Shown here piece by piece: positions 55,547 to 63,914 of a stretch of 64,000 nucleotides of DNA. Source of the stretch: Halobacillus faecis (GTDB lineage Bacteria > Bacillota > Bacilli > Bacillales > Halobacillaceae); the NCBI RefSeq assembly GCF_007991335.1, contig NZ_BJYD01000020.1:34508-98507 (forward strand), written 5' to 3'. A program made the translations under genes and the position numbers. How positions within the stretch are numbered: position 1 is the stretch's first letter; every line of letters starts with the position of its first letter. Below the pieces are notes generated by a model that worked only from the letters and a program-made list of their open reading frames with translations, was not told the origin of the DNA and searched no databases.

Positions 55547-56716
55547 ATGTCGAAAAAAGTGACGTTGATTGCAACGGCAGCTATGGGACTTGAAGCCATA
55601 GTAGGGAAAGAAGTTAAAGCATTAGGATATGAAGATATACAGATTGAAAATGGAAGAGTCGTATTTCAAGCAGACGTGTCAGCGATACCTAGAGCCAATC
55701 TCTGGCTTCGAACGGCTGATCGTGTCAAATTGCTGGTTGGAAAATTCAAGGCCACATCGTTCGATGAACTTTTTGAAAACACGAAGGCATTGCCATGGGA
55801 AACTTTCATAGAAGAAGATGGGGAGTTTCCGGTAGTTGGTAAATCGGTAAAATCGAAGCTGTATAGTGTTCCTGATTGTCAATCCATTGTAAAAAAAGCG
55901 ATCGTAGAACGATTAAAAGTCAAACACGGCATAGATTCATGGTTGAAAGAAACGGGAGCCTTTTACAGAGTGGAAGTGGCGATTCATAAGGATGAAGCGT
56001 TATTGACGATTGACACATCAGGAAGCGGGTTGCACAAAAGAGGATATCGCGTAGGCCAAGGCGAAGCCCCCCTGAAAGAGACCCTAGCCGCTGCGCTTGT
56101 CCAGATTACAAATTGGACCCCTGACCAGCCGTTTGTGGATCCGTTTTGTGGGTCCGGGACGATCGCTATTGAAGCCGCACTGATCGGTCAGAATATTGCC
56201 CCTGGTTTTAACAGGGAATTCGCTTCAGAGAATTGGAGTTTTATTCCACAAAAAGCTTGGGATGATGCCTTCCAGGAAGCGGAAGATTCTGCGAATTATG
56301 ATCAACCGCTTCAAATATTCGGTTCGGATATTGACCCTGGTTTAATTGAAATCGCTAAAAAAAATGCGATGGAAGCAGGACTCGGTGAATTGATTACTTG
56401 GAAGCAAATGCAGATGAGTGATTTCAAACCGAAGCAGGAAAATGGGTACGTCGTGTCTAATCCTCCTTATGGAGAGCGAATGGGTGACCGTGAAGAAGTG
56501 GAACAGATGTACCGAAACCTTGGTACGATCATGCGTGATCATCCAACTTGGAGTGTGTACATTCTTACTTCCCATGAAGGGTTTGAGAAACTATACGGAA
56601 AACCTGCCACTAAAAAACGGAAGCTCTTCAATGGCTTTATCAAAACGGATTATTATCAGTACTTCGGAAGGAAGCCAAAATCGAAGCCGGATAATGGCAA
56701 AGGATTCGGCTTTTGA
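55547..56716 (+). CDS. ypsC: THUMP-domain class I RNA methyltransferase (YpsC/RlmL-like)
   Basis: A 389-residue putative 23S rRNA guanine-N2 methyltransferase. N-terminal ferredoxin-like plus THUMP domain (~1-160), then the SAM-binding domain with FVDPFCGSGTIAIEAALI and the catalytic VSNPPYGERMGD (NPPY) motif. AAGGAGG before ATG 55547. Related to the first half of E. coli RlmL, and the exact target is not shown in Firmicutes. Next to rnpB and ypwA as in B. subtilis. Confidence 0.92.
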   Translation: MSKKVTLIATAAMGLEAIVGKEVKALGYEDIQIENGRVVFQADVSAIPRANLWLRTADRVKLLVGKFKATSFDELFENTKALPWETFIEEDGEFPVVGKSVKSKLYSVPDCQSIVKKAIVERLKVKHGIDSWLKETGAFYRVEVAIHKDEALLTIDTSGSGLHKRGYRVGQGEAPLKETLAAALVQITNWTPDQPFVDPFCGSGTIAIEAALIGQNIAPGFNREFASENWSFIPQKAWDDAFQEAEDSANYDQPLQIFGSDIDPGLIEIAKKNAMEAGLGELITWKQMQMSDFKPKQENGYVVSNPPYGERMGDREEVEQMYRNLGTIMRDHPTWSVYILTSHEGFEKLYGKPATKKRKLFNGFIKTDYYQYFGRKPKSKPDNGKGFGF

Positions 56717-56761
56717 TTCGTTTGATATAGTTATCCATTCAGATGAAGGGGAGAGGTAGTT

Positions 56762-58255
56762 TTGAGTAAAACAACCGAACAGAAATTTATGGAGTTATTG
56801 AAGGAACAATCGGCTTACGGGGAAGCGATCGGGCTGATGGCTTGGGACATGCGAACAAAAGCCCCCCGCAAAGGAATGGAAGGTCGTTCTGAAGTCATCG
56901 GCGTAATGTCACAAAAAGTCCATGAAATACAAACATCAGAGGAAATGCGTGGATACATCGACGAATTGAAAAGCAAGACTCTAGATCCAATGTTAAAAAG
57001 AGCGGTGGAAGAAGCGGAAGAGACGTACGATAAAACGGCTAAAATTCCTACTGAAGAGTATAGAGCTTACGTGACGCTCCAAACTCAGGCGGAATCCATG
57101 TGGGGGGAAGCCAAAAGTAATAATGATTTCGAAAGTTTTCGTCCTTATCTAGAAAAGCTGGTTGAATACAACCGTAAATTCGCGGATTACTGGGGTTATG
57201 AAAACCACCGTTATGATGCTTTGTTGAATAATTACGAGCCGGGTGTAACTGTGGAAGTACTGGATAAAGTGTTTCCAAAAGTGAGGAAAGCTTTAACGGA
57301 CCTTCTTAAGCAAATCCAAGAAGCTCCTAATCAACCTGATCCGTCAGTCCTCCAGGGCCATTTCCCTAAAGAGCGCCAGGCCGAGTTCAGTGAAGTGATC
57401 TTGGAGCGGATGGGTTATGATTTTGAGGCCGGACGATTAGATGAAACCGTTCATCCTTTTGCAATTGGACTGAATACTAATGATGTCCGAGTGACAACAA
57501 AATATGACGAAAGAGATTTCCGGACAGCTGTTTTTGGGACGATTCACGAAGGTGGACATGCCCTCTATGAGCAAAACATAGATCCAAAGCTTGCTTTTAC
57601 GCCACTTGCTGATGGGACAAGCATGGGTATTCATGAATCACAATCACTTTTTTGGGAAAATTTCATAGCTCGCAGTGAAGGTTTTTGGCGAAATCATTAT
57701 GAATTGTTTAAATCCTATGCACCTGAGCATTTTCAAAATCTTCCATTGGAAAAGTTTTATCCGGCTGTCAATGAAGTGAAACCATCACTAATTCGTATCG
57801 AAGCGGATGAGTTGACGTACTGTTTGCATATTATGGTTCGTTATGAGTTGGAAAAGGCGTTGATTGCTGGTGAGATTGAAGTGAAGGATTTACCTGATTT
57901 GTGGAATCAAAAGATGAACGATTACCTCGGAATCACTCCTGAAAATGATTCTGAAGGAGTACTTCAAGACATTCACTGGTCCGGTGGGGACTTCGGCTAT
58001 TTCCCTTCTTATGCCTTAGGGTACATGTATGCGGCCCAGCTGAACTCAAAAATGAGAGAAGAGATCGATGTAGATCACTATATCGAAGAAGGCGATTTCT
58101 ACAAAGTTAAGGAATGGCTGACGGAAAACGTCCATCAGTATGGAAAAATGAAAAAACCGCTGCAAATCTTAAATGACATTACTGGTGAAGGACTGAATCC
58201 TGACTATCTCATTGATTATCTGACAAATAAATACAAAAAAATCTATCATTTTTAG
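56762..58255 (+). CDS. ypwA: M32-family metallocarboxypeptidase (YpwA)
   Basis: A 497-residue zinc carboxypeptidase of family M32 (thermostable carboxypeptidase 1). Zinc motif HEGGHALYEQ (HExxH type) at residues ~260, then GIHESQSLFWEN and IRIEADELTY with the third ligand glutamate. Cytosolic, helical, no signal peptide. TTG 56762 follows GGGGAGAGG. Removes C-terminal residues from peptides; the physiological substrates are unknown. Confidence 0.95.
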   Translation: MSKTTEQKFMELLKEQSAYGEAIGLMAWDMRTKAPRKGMEGRSEVIGVMSQKVHEIQTSEEMRGYIDELKSKTLDPMLKRAVEEAEETYDKTAKIPTEEYRAYVTLQTQAESMWGEAKSNNDFESFRPYLEKLVEYNRKFADYWGYENHRYDALLNNYEPGVTVEVLDKVFPKVRKALTDLLKQIQEAPNQPDPSVLQGHFPKERQAEFSEVILERMGYDFEAGRLDETVHPFAIGLNTNDVRVTTKYDERDFRTAVFGTIHEGGHALYEQNIDPKLAFTPLADGTSMGIHESQSLFWENFIARSEGFWRNHYELFKSYAPEHFQNLPLEKFYPAVNEVKPSLIRIEADELTYCLHIMVRYELEKALIAGEIEVKDLPDLWNQKMNDYLGITPENDSEGVLQDIHWSGGDFGYFPSYALGYMYAAQLNSKMREEIDVDHYIEEGDFYKVKEWLTENVHQYGKMKKPLQILNDITGEGLNPDYLIDYLTNKYKKIYHF

Positions 58256-58261
58256 TATGAA

Positions 58262-58292
58262 AAAAGCCCGGCTGAATAAGCCGGGCTTTGTG
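58262..58292. terminator. Terminator after ypwA, shared with the lipoprotein gene
   Basis: AAAGCCCGGCT / AGCCGGGCTTT, 11 bp with a 4-base loop; T/A tracts on both sides (the minus side reads into TTTTTTC). Confidence 0.88.
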
Positions 58293-58296
58293 TTAT

Positions 58297-58851
58297 TTAA
58301 GACATTTCTTCCATCAGATTCGGAGTAGCTGGGAAACCAGCTTCTTTAAGGATTTCGTTGAACTGATCGTTGAATTCTGTGAATTTCTCTTCTGCTGCTG
58401 TAAAGTCAGCATTTTCCATGTTTTCATTCAATGCTTTCTCTACACCTTCATAATAGGCTTGAAGAGAAGGCAGTGTTTCTTCAAATTTCGTCATGACATC
58501 TTCAGGCAGATCGGCTTCAATTGTATAGTCGTCAACCATGGAAGAAGCTTCATTTGCTGCTGTCTTCGCTTCTTCTGCTGCCGTTTGGATGGCTTCTGCA
58601 TCAGGTTCTTCTGCGGAGACGGCTGATTGGTAAGCAGAAATCTTCTGTTGATACGGTTTGAAAGTGTTCGTTAGAGCCATTTGAGCACTGAGCAATTCTT
58701 TCTTCACCTTTTGTTCATCGTTTTCTTGATTTTCTGTCGTGTCTTCTGTCTGATTTTCAGTGTCTGCGTCTGTGCCTTCTTCCGTGTCACCATTACATCC
58801 AGCTAAAACGAGTGCTCCGGAAAGACCTAAAGCTAACAACCATTTTTTCAT
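58297..58851 (-). CDS. Putative helical lipoprotein
   Basis: A 184-residue lipoprotein: signal MKKWLLALGLSGALVL with lipobox VLAGC (Cys ~20), an acidic Glu/Asp/Asn/Thr linker (~21-50), and a mostly helical domain rich in Ala, Glu and Lys ending in PNLMEEMS. ATG at 58851 follows GGGGG; an upstream start at 58887 lacks support. I do not recognise a named family. It resembles small cell-wall-associated helical lipoproteins of bacilli, but no function is assigned. Confidence 0.75.
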   Translation of the reverse strand: MKKWLLALGLSGALVLAGCNGDTEEGTDADTENQTEDTTENQENDEQKVKKELLSAQMALTNTFKPYQQKISAYQSAVSAEEPDAEAIQTAAEEAKTAANEASSMVDDYTIEADLPEDVMTKFEETLPSLQAYYEGVEKALNENMENADFTAAEEKFTEFNDQFNEILKEAGFPATPNLMEEMS

Positions 58852-58973
58852 ACAGACAACCCCCTTTTTTCTATTCACGATTCTCATTCTATGCCAGGCT
58901 TTACGGTATGTAAAGAAATTGCAAAAATGTTATACTATACTGAAAATTCAACACTATCGATGGGGGCTAAGCC

Positions 58974-59741
58974 ATGTACTTACCAGACTTTAAATTAGAA
59001 AGAAAACTAGCTGTGATTACAGGAGGAACGAAAGGAATAGGAAAAGCCATCACTTTGGCTTTTGCAGAATCTGGTGCGGATGTGATTGTGATTGCCAGAA
59101 ACTTAAAAGACCTGGAGCAAACAAAAAAGGAAGTCGAAAAGCTTGGAAAACAGGCATCGATTATTTGTAAGGATATTAACGATTATAAGGAAATCGTCCA
59201 GGAGGTTGAGCGTGTTCGAGAAGGAAGGGATCTTGATATATGGGTCAATAACGCGGGGATGAACATCAGAAGTGAAGCTGAAAAAGTGACAGAGGAAGAG
59301 TGGGACCAAATAATATCTACGAACATGCGCAGTGCATTCTTTCTTTCTCAGTACGCTGGTCAAGTGATGAAATCCTCGAAGAAAGGGAAAATCATTAACA
59401 TATCTTCCGTCGGTGGCCACACCGCTTTACGGACGGGCGTTGTCTATGCCATGACGAAAAGCGCGCTGATCCAAATGACCAAAAACCTTGCCCTTGAATG
59501 GGGAAAATATAATATCAATGTCAATGCTATTGGTCCCTGGTATTTTCCGACTTCACTTACAGAAAGACTCCTTCAAGATGAGTCCTATGTCCAGGAGATT
59601 CTTGAACGAACACCGCTGAACAGAATAGGTAAATTAGAAGAATTAAGCGGTGCCGCTGTGTTCTTAGCTTCTGACGCCGGAAATTACATGACAGGCCAGA
59701 CATTGTTTGTTGATGGAGGCATGACCATATACGGCTTTTAG
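58974..59741 (+). CDS. Short-chain dehydrogenase/reductase
   Basis: A 255-residue classical SDR: NAD(P)-binding TGGTKGIGKAI at residues ~17-27, NNAGMN, catalytic Ser in NISSVGG, YAMTKSAL with Tyr-x3-Lys, and the C-terminal FVDGGMTIYGF. Overall it resembles gluconate 5-dehydrogenase and 3-oxoacyl reductase-like SDRs; the substrate cannot be told from the sequence. GGGGG before ATG 58974 is a weak ribosome site. Its terminator reaches into the end of cheX on the other strand. Confidence 0.88.
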   Translation: MYLPDFKLERKLAVITGGTKGIGKAITLAFAESGADVIVIARNLKDLEQTKKEVEKLGKQASIICKDINDYKEIVQEVERVREGRDLDIWVNNAGMNIRSEAEKVTEEEWDQIISTNMRSAFFLSQYAGQVMKSSKKGKIINISSVGGHTALRTGVVYAMTKSALIQMTKNLALEWGKYNINVNAIGPWYFPTSLTERLLQDESYVQEILERTPLNRIGKLEELSGAAVFLASDAGNYMTGQTLFVDGGMTIYGF

Positions 59742-59783
59742 TCGAACTGCCAATCACATGAGTTCAATGTTCCTCAGGATAAC

Positions 59784-59827
59784 ATAGCAAAAGCGCCATA
59801 TCTTATGGCGCTTTTGCTATGTTTTTT
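59784..59827. terminator. Terminator between the SDR gene and cheX
   Basis: Perfect 16-bp stem ATAGCAAAAGCGCCAT / ATGGCGCTTTTGCTAT followed by TTTTTT on the plus strand. It contains the cheX stop codon. Confidence 0.92.
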
Positions 59828-60272
59828 CAACCATTAAAAACAGGGAGAGCTGATGTTCCTTTTCAATGCTTAACGAGACATGGAACCCTTCCCTGGACTT
59901 TTCCACCTTTTTGTTCCCTCCAACAAGTGTCGGAGTCGTGATATCGATCGCCACTTCATGTTCGGACAGATGGGTGGCGAGATTTCCTGCAATCATATTA
60001 CCCAGCTCACCAGTAAAAGAGGAAAGCATTTCACCTTCCAATGGCCATCCGTACATCTTTTCTCCTATTAAACGGAAGCTCGCTTCACTTCCCTCGATCA
60101 ATAGCTGACAGGCAAGGTCACCGGTCATTCCGATCAATACTCCGAGATCCCCATTCATATAGGTCTGATTTAGAAGGGATGGTTCTTCGTTTTTTATTTC
60201 TAGAGGAATCATGCGGTGGACTGTATGTATACTCCCATTTAGAACAGCGGTAATGGATGGATTGAAAGACAT
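59817..60272 (-). CDS. cheX: CheX-like chemotaxis phosphatase
   Basis: A 151-residue protein of the CheC/CheX/FliY phosphatase fold. The ExxN-type motif is visible in SSFTGELGNMIAGNLATHL (residues ~84-102), where Glu and Asn act on phosphorylated CheY. A single motif fits CheX. It stands alone, away from flagellar operons, with GGAGGGAG upstream. Related single-gene homologues exist in motile bacilli. Function inferred from the motif. Confidence 0.82.
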   Translation of the reverse strand: MSFNPSITAVLNGSIHTVHRMIPLEIKNEEPSLLNQTYMNGDLGVLIGMTGDLACQLLIEGSEASFRLIGEKMYGWPLEGEMLSSFTGELGNMIAGNLATHLSEHEVAIDITTPTLVGGNKKVEKSREGFHVSLSIEKEHQLSLFLMVEKT

Positions 60273-60385
60273 GAGACTCCCTCCAGAATAGCTTCATTTG
60301 ATATAGGTCCATCATACCATAAAAAACTCCATTTACAGACATAATTTCCTCTAATTTGCACATAGTAAAAAAAAGGAGGATGAAA

Positions 60386-61468
60386 ATGCCATACATATTA
60401 TCTTCGGGCGTTCAATGTGCTGACTATTCCTGCGATCAATCAGATGTTCAAGAACTGGTTTATGAATTGTTTCCTTTAAAAGATCATGAGAAAAAAAGGT
60501 TGATGCCGATTTTTGAGCACGCCAATATTGAAAAAAGGCAGTTCGCTGCTCCCTTAGAGTGGTTTAAAAAAAATCATGGATTAGAAGAGAGGAACCATTT
60601 ATATCATACAAAAGCATTAGCCTACAGTTTACAAGCGATCGCTTCTTGCTTATCCAATTTACCTGGAGGTGATGAATTTTCAACAGATGACATTGATCAT
60701 CTCATTTTTGTGTCTTCCACTGGTATTTCCACCCCAACCCTGGATGCTTATATTATGAATGAACTCGGTTTTAGGGAGGACACGAAACGGACCCCATTGT
60801 TTGGGTTGGGATGTGCTGGAGGAACGAGCGGTGTCGCTAAAGCTTATGAATGGCTTCTCGGTCATCCGGATCAGAATGTCCTTGTCATTTGCGCAGAACT
60901 ATGCAGCTTGACCTTTCAGGCGGAGGATGCCAGAGTGAGCAATTTCGTAGGTACCGCGCTATTCGGTGATGGAGCTTCAGCTGTCTTAGTAGCGGGTGAT
61001 CATTCTTCCCTTTTAAAGAAAATCAAGCATCCGCTTCCGAAAATCCTCAACTCCAATTCTAAAACAAAAGCTCACAGTACAGATGTCATGGGATGGAGAG
61101 TTGTAGATACAGGGTTTGAAGTGATTTTCAATAAAAGTATCCCGAGATTAGTCAAGGAATTTTGGAGTGTACATGCGAAAGAAGTCGTACGAAGCAACGA
61201 TTGGCAGATCGAAGAACTGCCTTTCATTGTAGCTCACCCTGGAGGTAGAAAAGTGCTGGAAGCTTACGAGGAAGTATTCAATTTGAAGGAGGGCGCTTTA
61301 AATATCCCTAGAAAGGTGTTGTCTTCTCATGGGAATATGTCTTCCCCAACTGTACATTTCGTCCTGCATGAAGTCTTAAAGACGCAACATGAAAAAGGAA
61401 CGAAATCGATTATGACTTCCCTGGGACCTGGGTTTAGTTCAGAAATTGTCAGTTTGGAGTGGGTGTAG
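60386..61468 (+). CDS. bpsA: Type III polyketide synthase (BpsA-like)
   Basis: Chalcone-synthase-fold enzyme that extends fatty acyl-CoA with malonyl-CoA to alkylpyrones. 360 residues. Catalytic triad is visible: Cys in LFGLGCAGGTSG, His in VAHPGGRKV, Asn in SSHGNMSSPT. ATG 60386 lies 6 bases after AAGGAGG (60373-60379); ATG 60380 is possible. The methyltransferase gene follows one base after the stop, the same pairing as bpsA-bpsB of B. subtilis, which make methylated triketide pyrones. Confidence 0.93.
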   Translation: MPYILSSGVQCADYSCDQSDVQELVYELFPLKDHEKKRLMPIFEHANIEKRQFAAPLEWFKKNHGLEERNHLYHTKALAYSLQAIASCLSNLPGGDEFSTDDIDHLIFVSSTGISTPTLDAYIMNELGFREDTKRTPLFGLGCAGGTSGVAKAYEWLLGHPDQNVLVICAELCSLTFQAEDARVSNFVGTALFGDGASAVLVAGDHSSLLKKIKHPLPKILNSNSKTKAHSTDVMGWRVVDTGFEVIFNKSIPRLVKEFWSVHAKEVVRSNDWQIEELPFIVAHPGGRKVLEAYEEVFNLKEGALNIPRKVLSSHGNMSSPTVHFVLHEVLKTQHEKGTKSIMTSLGPGFSSEIVSLEWV

Positions 61469-61469
61469 A

Positions 61470-61979
61470 ATGGAAATCTTTTTATGGATGATCTTAGCTT
61501 TTTTGATTTTTCAGCGGCTGGGGGAACTTGCGCTAGCCAACCGTAATCGTAAGTGGATGGTGGAAAGGGGGGCAAAGGAGTGGGGACAGGGTCACTATTT
61601 CCTGTTTATTCTTTTGCATAGTGCATTCTTTGTATGTATCATTGCAGAGTTCGTTTGGACTCCATATGTTCAGCAACCATTTTTCTATTTCGCACTCGCT
61701 GGATTCTTTGTGTTACAGATTCTTAGAATCGCTTGCATTCGAACTTTAGGAAAACGATGGAATACGAGAATACTCGTATTACCCGATGAAGAGCCAATTC
61801 GGAAGGGCATTTACCGGTTTGTGAAACACCCAAATTATGTGATTGTCTTTTTTGAATTGATGGTTATTCCTGTACTGTTTCATGCCTATTTAACAGCACT
61901 GATCTTCCCTTTCCTCCACCTGCTCGTCCTTACAGTGAGAATACCTGCGGAGGAAAGGGCGTTACATGAACGTATTTAA
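61470..61979 (+). CDS. bpsB: Isoprenylcysteine carboxyl methyltransferase-like alkylpyrone methyltransferase (BpsB)
   Basis: A 169-residue membrane methyltransferase of the ICMT family with four or five helices and the conserved RKGIYRFVKHPNYVIVFFEL and AEERALHERI motifs that bind SAM. Directly after the polyketide synthase (one base between), indicating a joint pathway: O-methylation of the alkylpyrone product in the membrane. Counterpart of B. subtilis ypbQ/bpsB. Confidence 0.9.
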   Translation: MEIFLWMILAFLIFQRLGELALANRNRKWMVERGAKEWGQGHYFLFILLHSAFFVCIIAEFVWTPYVQQPFFYFALAGFFVLQILRIACIRTLGKRWNTRILVLPDEEPIRKGIYRFVKHPNYVIVFFELMVIPVLFHAYLTALIFPFLHLLVLTVRIPAEERALHERI

Positions 61980-62070
61980 TTAATCAAAAAACATTGCTCA
62001 ACTCTTTCATGTCTGATAAGATTCTAATTAGAAATGAAATTCATTTTCAATTAGAAGGGTGAGAACAATA

Positions 62071-62244
62071 ATGGTGGTTTTCATATTGTTAACGGTAGCC
62101 GTTTACAGTAGTTTGATGATTTTTGTATTAGCTAAGCTGGGAAGTGTTCCTGCTCAAACGGTCATGAATGTCTTCAGGATGAAAAACCAAAGTTCTCATT
62201 TCTACGATAAAAAAAGGTATGAACGGACCCTTTCGGCCAGGTGA
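62071..62244 (+). CDS. Small membrane protein, unknown
   Basis: A 57-residue protein with one N-terminal membrane helix (MVVFILLTVAVYSSLMIFVL) and a basic, soluble tail (FYDKKRYERTLSAR). AAGGGTGAG precedes ATG 62071, and the stop lies inside a terminator hairpin, supporting expression. Not recognised. The helix-plus-basic-tail form is common among small stress or sporulation proteins, but nothing proves that here. Confidence 0.6.
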   Translation: MVVFILLTVAVYSSLMIFVLAKLGSVPAQTVMNVFRMKNQSSHFYDKKRYERTLSAR

Positions 62245-62260
62245 ATACACCTGGCTTTTC
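62235..62260 (+). terminator. Terminator of the small membrane protein gene
   Basis: GCCAGGTG / CACCTGGC with AATA loop and TTTTC; includes the TGA stop. Confidence 0.8.
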
Positions 62261-62338
62261 TCATGCTTGGAATCCGTGAAGAGAGAATAAAAATTTCGTG
62301 AAAAATTAAGGCCTTATTGCCGATCACTTCGAAATTTT

Positions 62339-62347
62339 TGTTATGAT
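62339..62347 (+). promoter_or_regulatory. Extended -10 promoter
   Basis: TGTTATGAT, 54 bases before the gene at 62401. A TTGCCG lies 19 bases upstream of its -10. Confidence 0.45.
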
Positions 62348-62400
62348 ATAGAAAAATGTCGAAAATACATATCGATGACGGATCAGGTTAGGAGAGTATT

Positions 62401-62688
62401 ATGGATAGAGAAACGTTAGCTTACTTCTTGGAAGATCTTTGGAGTAAGGGATTCAAATTGAGTGATGAGGATGTGCAATTTATATATTTCGGAAATAACT
62501 CATCTCATGCTCCGGAATGGAAAACCATTGTAGCTGTTAACATGACTTTAAAACTTCAACAGTCCTTTGATCCAAGCTTTTTCATTAGTATTTTAGAACT
62601 TATTTCAAATGCATCCATCACGAGTAAAAGAATGGCTTATGAATCCATCGAAGAACAACTTTCCATTGCAAGGACGACACAAAAATAA
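62401..62688 (+). CDS. Conserved-looking small hypothetical protein
   Basis: A 95-residue soluble, mainly helical protein (MDRETLAYFLEDLWSKGFKL...) with an aromatic FIYFGNNSSHAPEWKT segment in the middle. Ribosome site TTAGGAGAG. It has a promoter and shares a terminator with the convergent RNase H-like gene. I do not recognise a family with confidence. Confidence 0.7.
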   Translation: MDRETLAYFLEDLWSKGFKLSDEDVQFIYFGNNSSHAPEWKTIVAVNMTLKLQQSFDPSFFISILELISNASITSKRMAYESIEEQLSIARTTQK

Positions 62689-62721
62689 AAACCCAGATCA
62701 TTGCTGATCTGGGTTTTGTTT
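62687..62721. terminator. Bidirectional terminator
   Basis: AAAACCCAGATCA / TGATCTGGGTTTT, 13 bp with a 4-base loop, serving the 62401 gene and the convergent RNase H-like gene. Confidence 0.9.
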
Positions 62722-63105
62722 TGTCTGTAGGCACTCTCTGGCAAGGCGGTCTGCATTTTTATTTTGTTTGTCAGGAATCCATTTATAAAACACATAGGAA
62801 AAGTTTTCTTCAAGCTTCATAATTTTTTCAAACAAGGGAACGAATTTCTGATTTTTAGTGTATCGCTTATCCATTGTATCCACGGCGATTTTTGAATCAG
62901 ACCTGATCGAGATGATTTCTCCTGAATATTTCTCCCTGCATACCTGCAAAGCATGGATGATGGCGAGAAACTCTGCTTCATGATTGGTCCAAGTCCCTAA
63001 ATAAAATTGATACTCTTCCGTTTTTTGGTTTTGTTTAATGACCACTCCTGCAGCACTCGGGCCTGGCTCTCCACTGCAAGCAGCGTCTGTGTACACTTCT
63101 AACAT
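62698..63105 (-). CDS. RNase HI-like protein (YpdQ/YpeP type)
   Basis: A 135-residue RNase H-fold protein: first catalytic aspartate in VYTDAACSGEPGP, glutamate in TNHEAEFLAIIHAL, aspartate in ISIRSDSKIAVD and the last acid in KQNKNADRLAREC. All four acidic positions seem retained, so RNA-DNA hybrid cleavage is possible. B. subtilis homologues YpdQ and YpeP have weak or no proven activity. It lies 14 bases after the transporter gene and is probably cotranscribed under the same riboswitch. Confidence 0.88.
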   Translation of the reverse strand: MLEVYTDAACSGEPGPSAAGVVIKQNQKTEEYQFYLGTWTNHEAEFLAIIHALQVCREKYSGEIISIRSDSKIAVDTMDKRYTKNQKFVPLFEKIMKLEENFSYVFYKWIPDKQNKNADRLARECLQTKQNPDQQ

Positions 63106-63119
63106 AGCTCATGACCTCC

Positions 63120-63797
63120 TCATTCAGAATGCGGCATTTTTTTAGCCAAATAAAAGAATGGTGTATCCAAAGCTGCCACGACGAACTTGATAATATACGT
63201 TGTGATGAAAATCTCAAGCCAAATCTCGAAAGGATACAAACCGAAAAAAGCGATGAAACAGAAGACGCTCGTATCTAACAATTGACTGATCATTGTACTC
63301 CCATTGTTCCTGATCCAAAGCGCACGATCAGAGGGGAACTGATCTTTCAGTTTAGCATATAACCATACGTCAAAATATTGGCTTGCAATATAAGCAAGCA
63401 TGCTGCCAAGTGCAATTCTCGGGACGAGACCAAATAAAGACTGCAAGGCTGGTTGAGCGATATCGTTTTCGCCTGGGTTGAAAAGAATGGCGAACTGCAT
63501 GATGATCGTCATAATGATTAATGTGGAAAACCCTAACCACACTGCTTTTCTCGCCTCTTTTTTTCCGTATTTCTCATTGAGAATATCGGTAGCTAGAAAG
63601 GCGGTTCCATAGACAATATTCCCAAGAGTCGCATTGAGGCCAAACATCTCTACTGTTTTGACCACTTGAATATTCGCAAGGACGGTGGACATTCCGATCC
63701 ATACAAACAAACCGGGCTTTCCGAACAACCGGTAAATTCCAATTAATAATCCGAAGTTAATCAATGCAAATAATATCCATAAGATTTCGTTACTCAT
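63120..63797 (-). CDS. ypdP: Queuosine precursor transporter (YhhQ/YpdP family)
   Basis: A 225-residue membrane protein with about six helices of the YhhQ/DUF165 family, which imports queuosine precursors such as preQ0/preQ1. Seen: VYGTAFLATDILNEKYGKKEARKAVWLGF, typical of the family, and YIASQYFDVWLYAKLKDQF. AGGAGG before ATG 63797. A preQ1-I riboswitch in its leader confirms the substrate class. Counterpart of B. subtilis ypdP. Confidence 0.92.
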   Translation of the reverse strand: MSNEILWILFALINFGLLIGIYRLFGKPGLFVWIGMSTVLANIQVVKTVEMFGLNATLGNIVYGTAFLATDILNEKYGKKEARKAVWLGFSTLIIMTIIMQFAILFNPGENDIAQPALQSLFGLVPRIALGSMLAYIASQYFDVWLYAKLKDQFPSDRALWIRNNGSTMISQLLDTSVFCFIAFFGLYPFEIWLEIFITTYIIKFVVAALDTPFFYLAKKMPHSE

Positions 63798-63803
63798 CGT
63801 ATT

Positions 63804-63845
63804 TCCTCCTTAGTTTTGGTATCGCGGGAGTTTACGAACCGCGGG
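63804..63845 (-). promoter_or_regulatory. preQ1-I riboswitch controlling translation of ypdP
   Basis: On the minus strand: P1 stem CGCGG (63839-63843) and CCGCG (63823-63827), loop TTCGTAAACTC (63828-63838), then the A-rich tail ending in AACTAAGGAGG, whose end overlaps the Shine-Dalgarno. Layout and loop (UUC...ACUC) match preQ1 class I aptamers such as B. subtilis queC. Ligand binding would form the H-type pseudoknot and hide the ribosome site. Confidence 0.85.
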
Positions 63846-63867
63846 TAAATAGAACCAACAGCGATCC

Positions 63868-63896
63868 ATTATACGATGGTACGAGCTATTTGACAA
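63868..63896 (-). promoter_or_regulatory. SigA promoter of the ypdP operon
   Basis: On the minus strand TTGTCA (63891-63896), exactly 17 bases, TATAAT (63868-63873). Transcription would start about 20 bases before the riboswitch. Confidence 0.75.
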
Positions 63897-63914
63897 GATT
63901 GATTACTCTTATTC

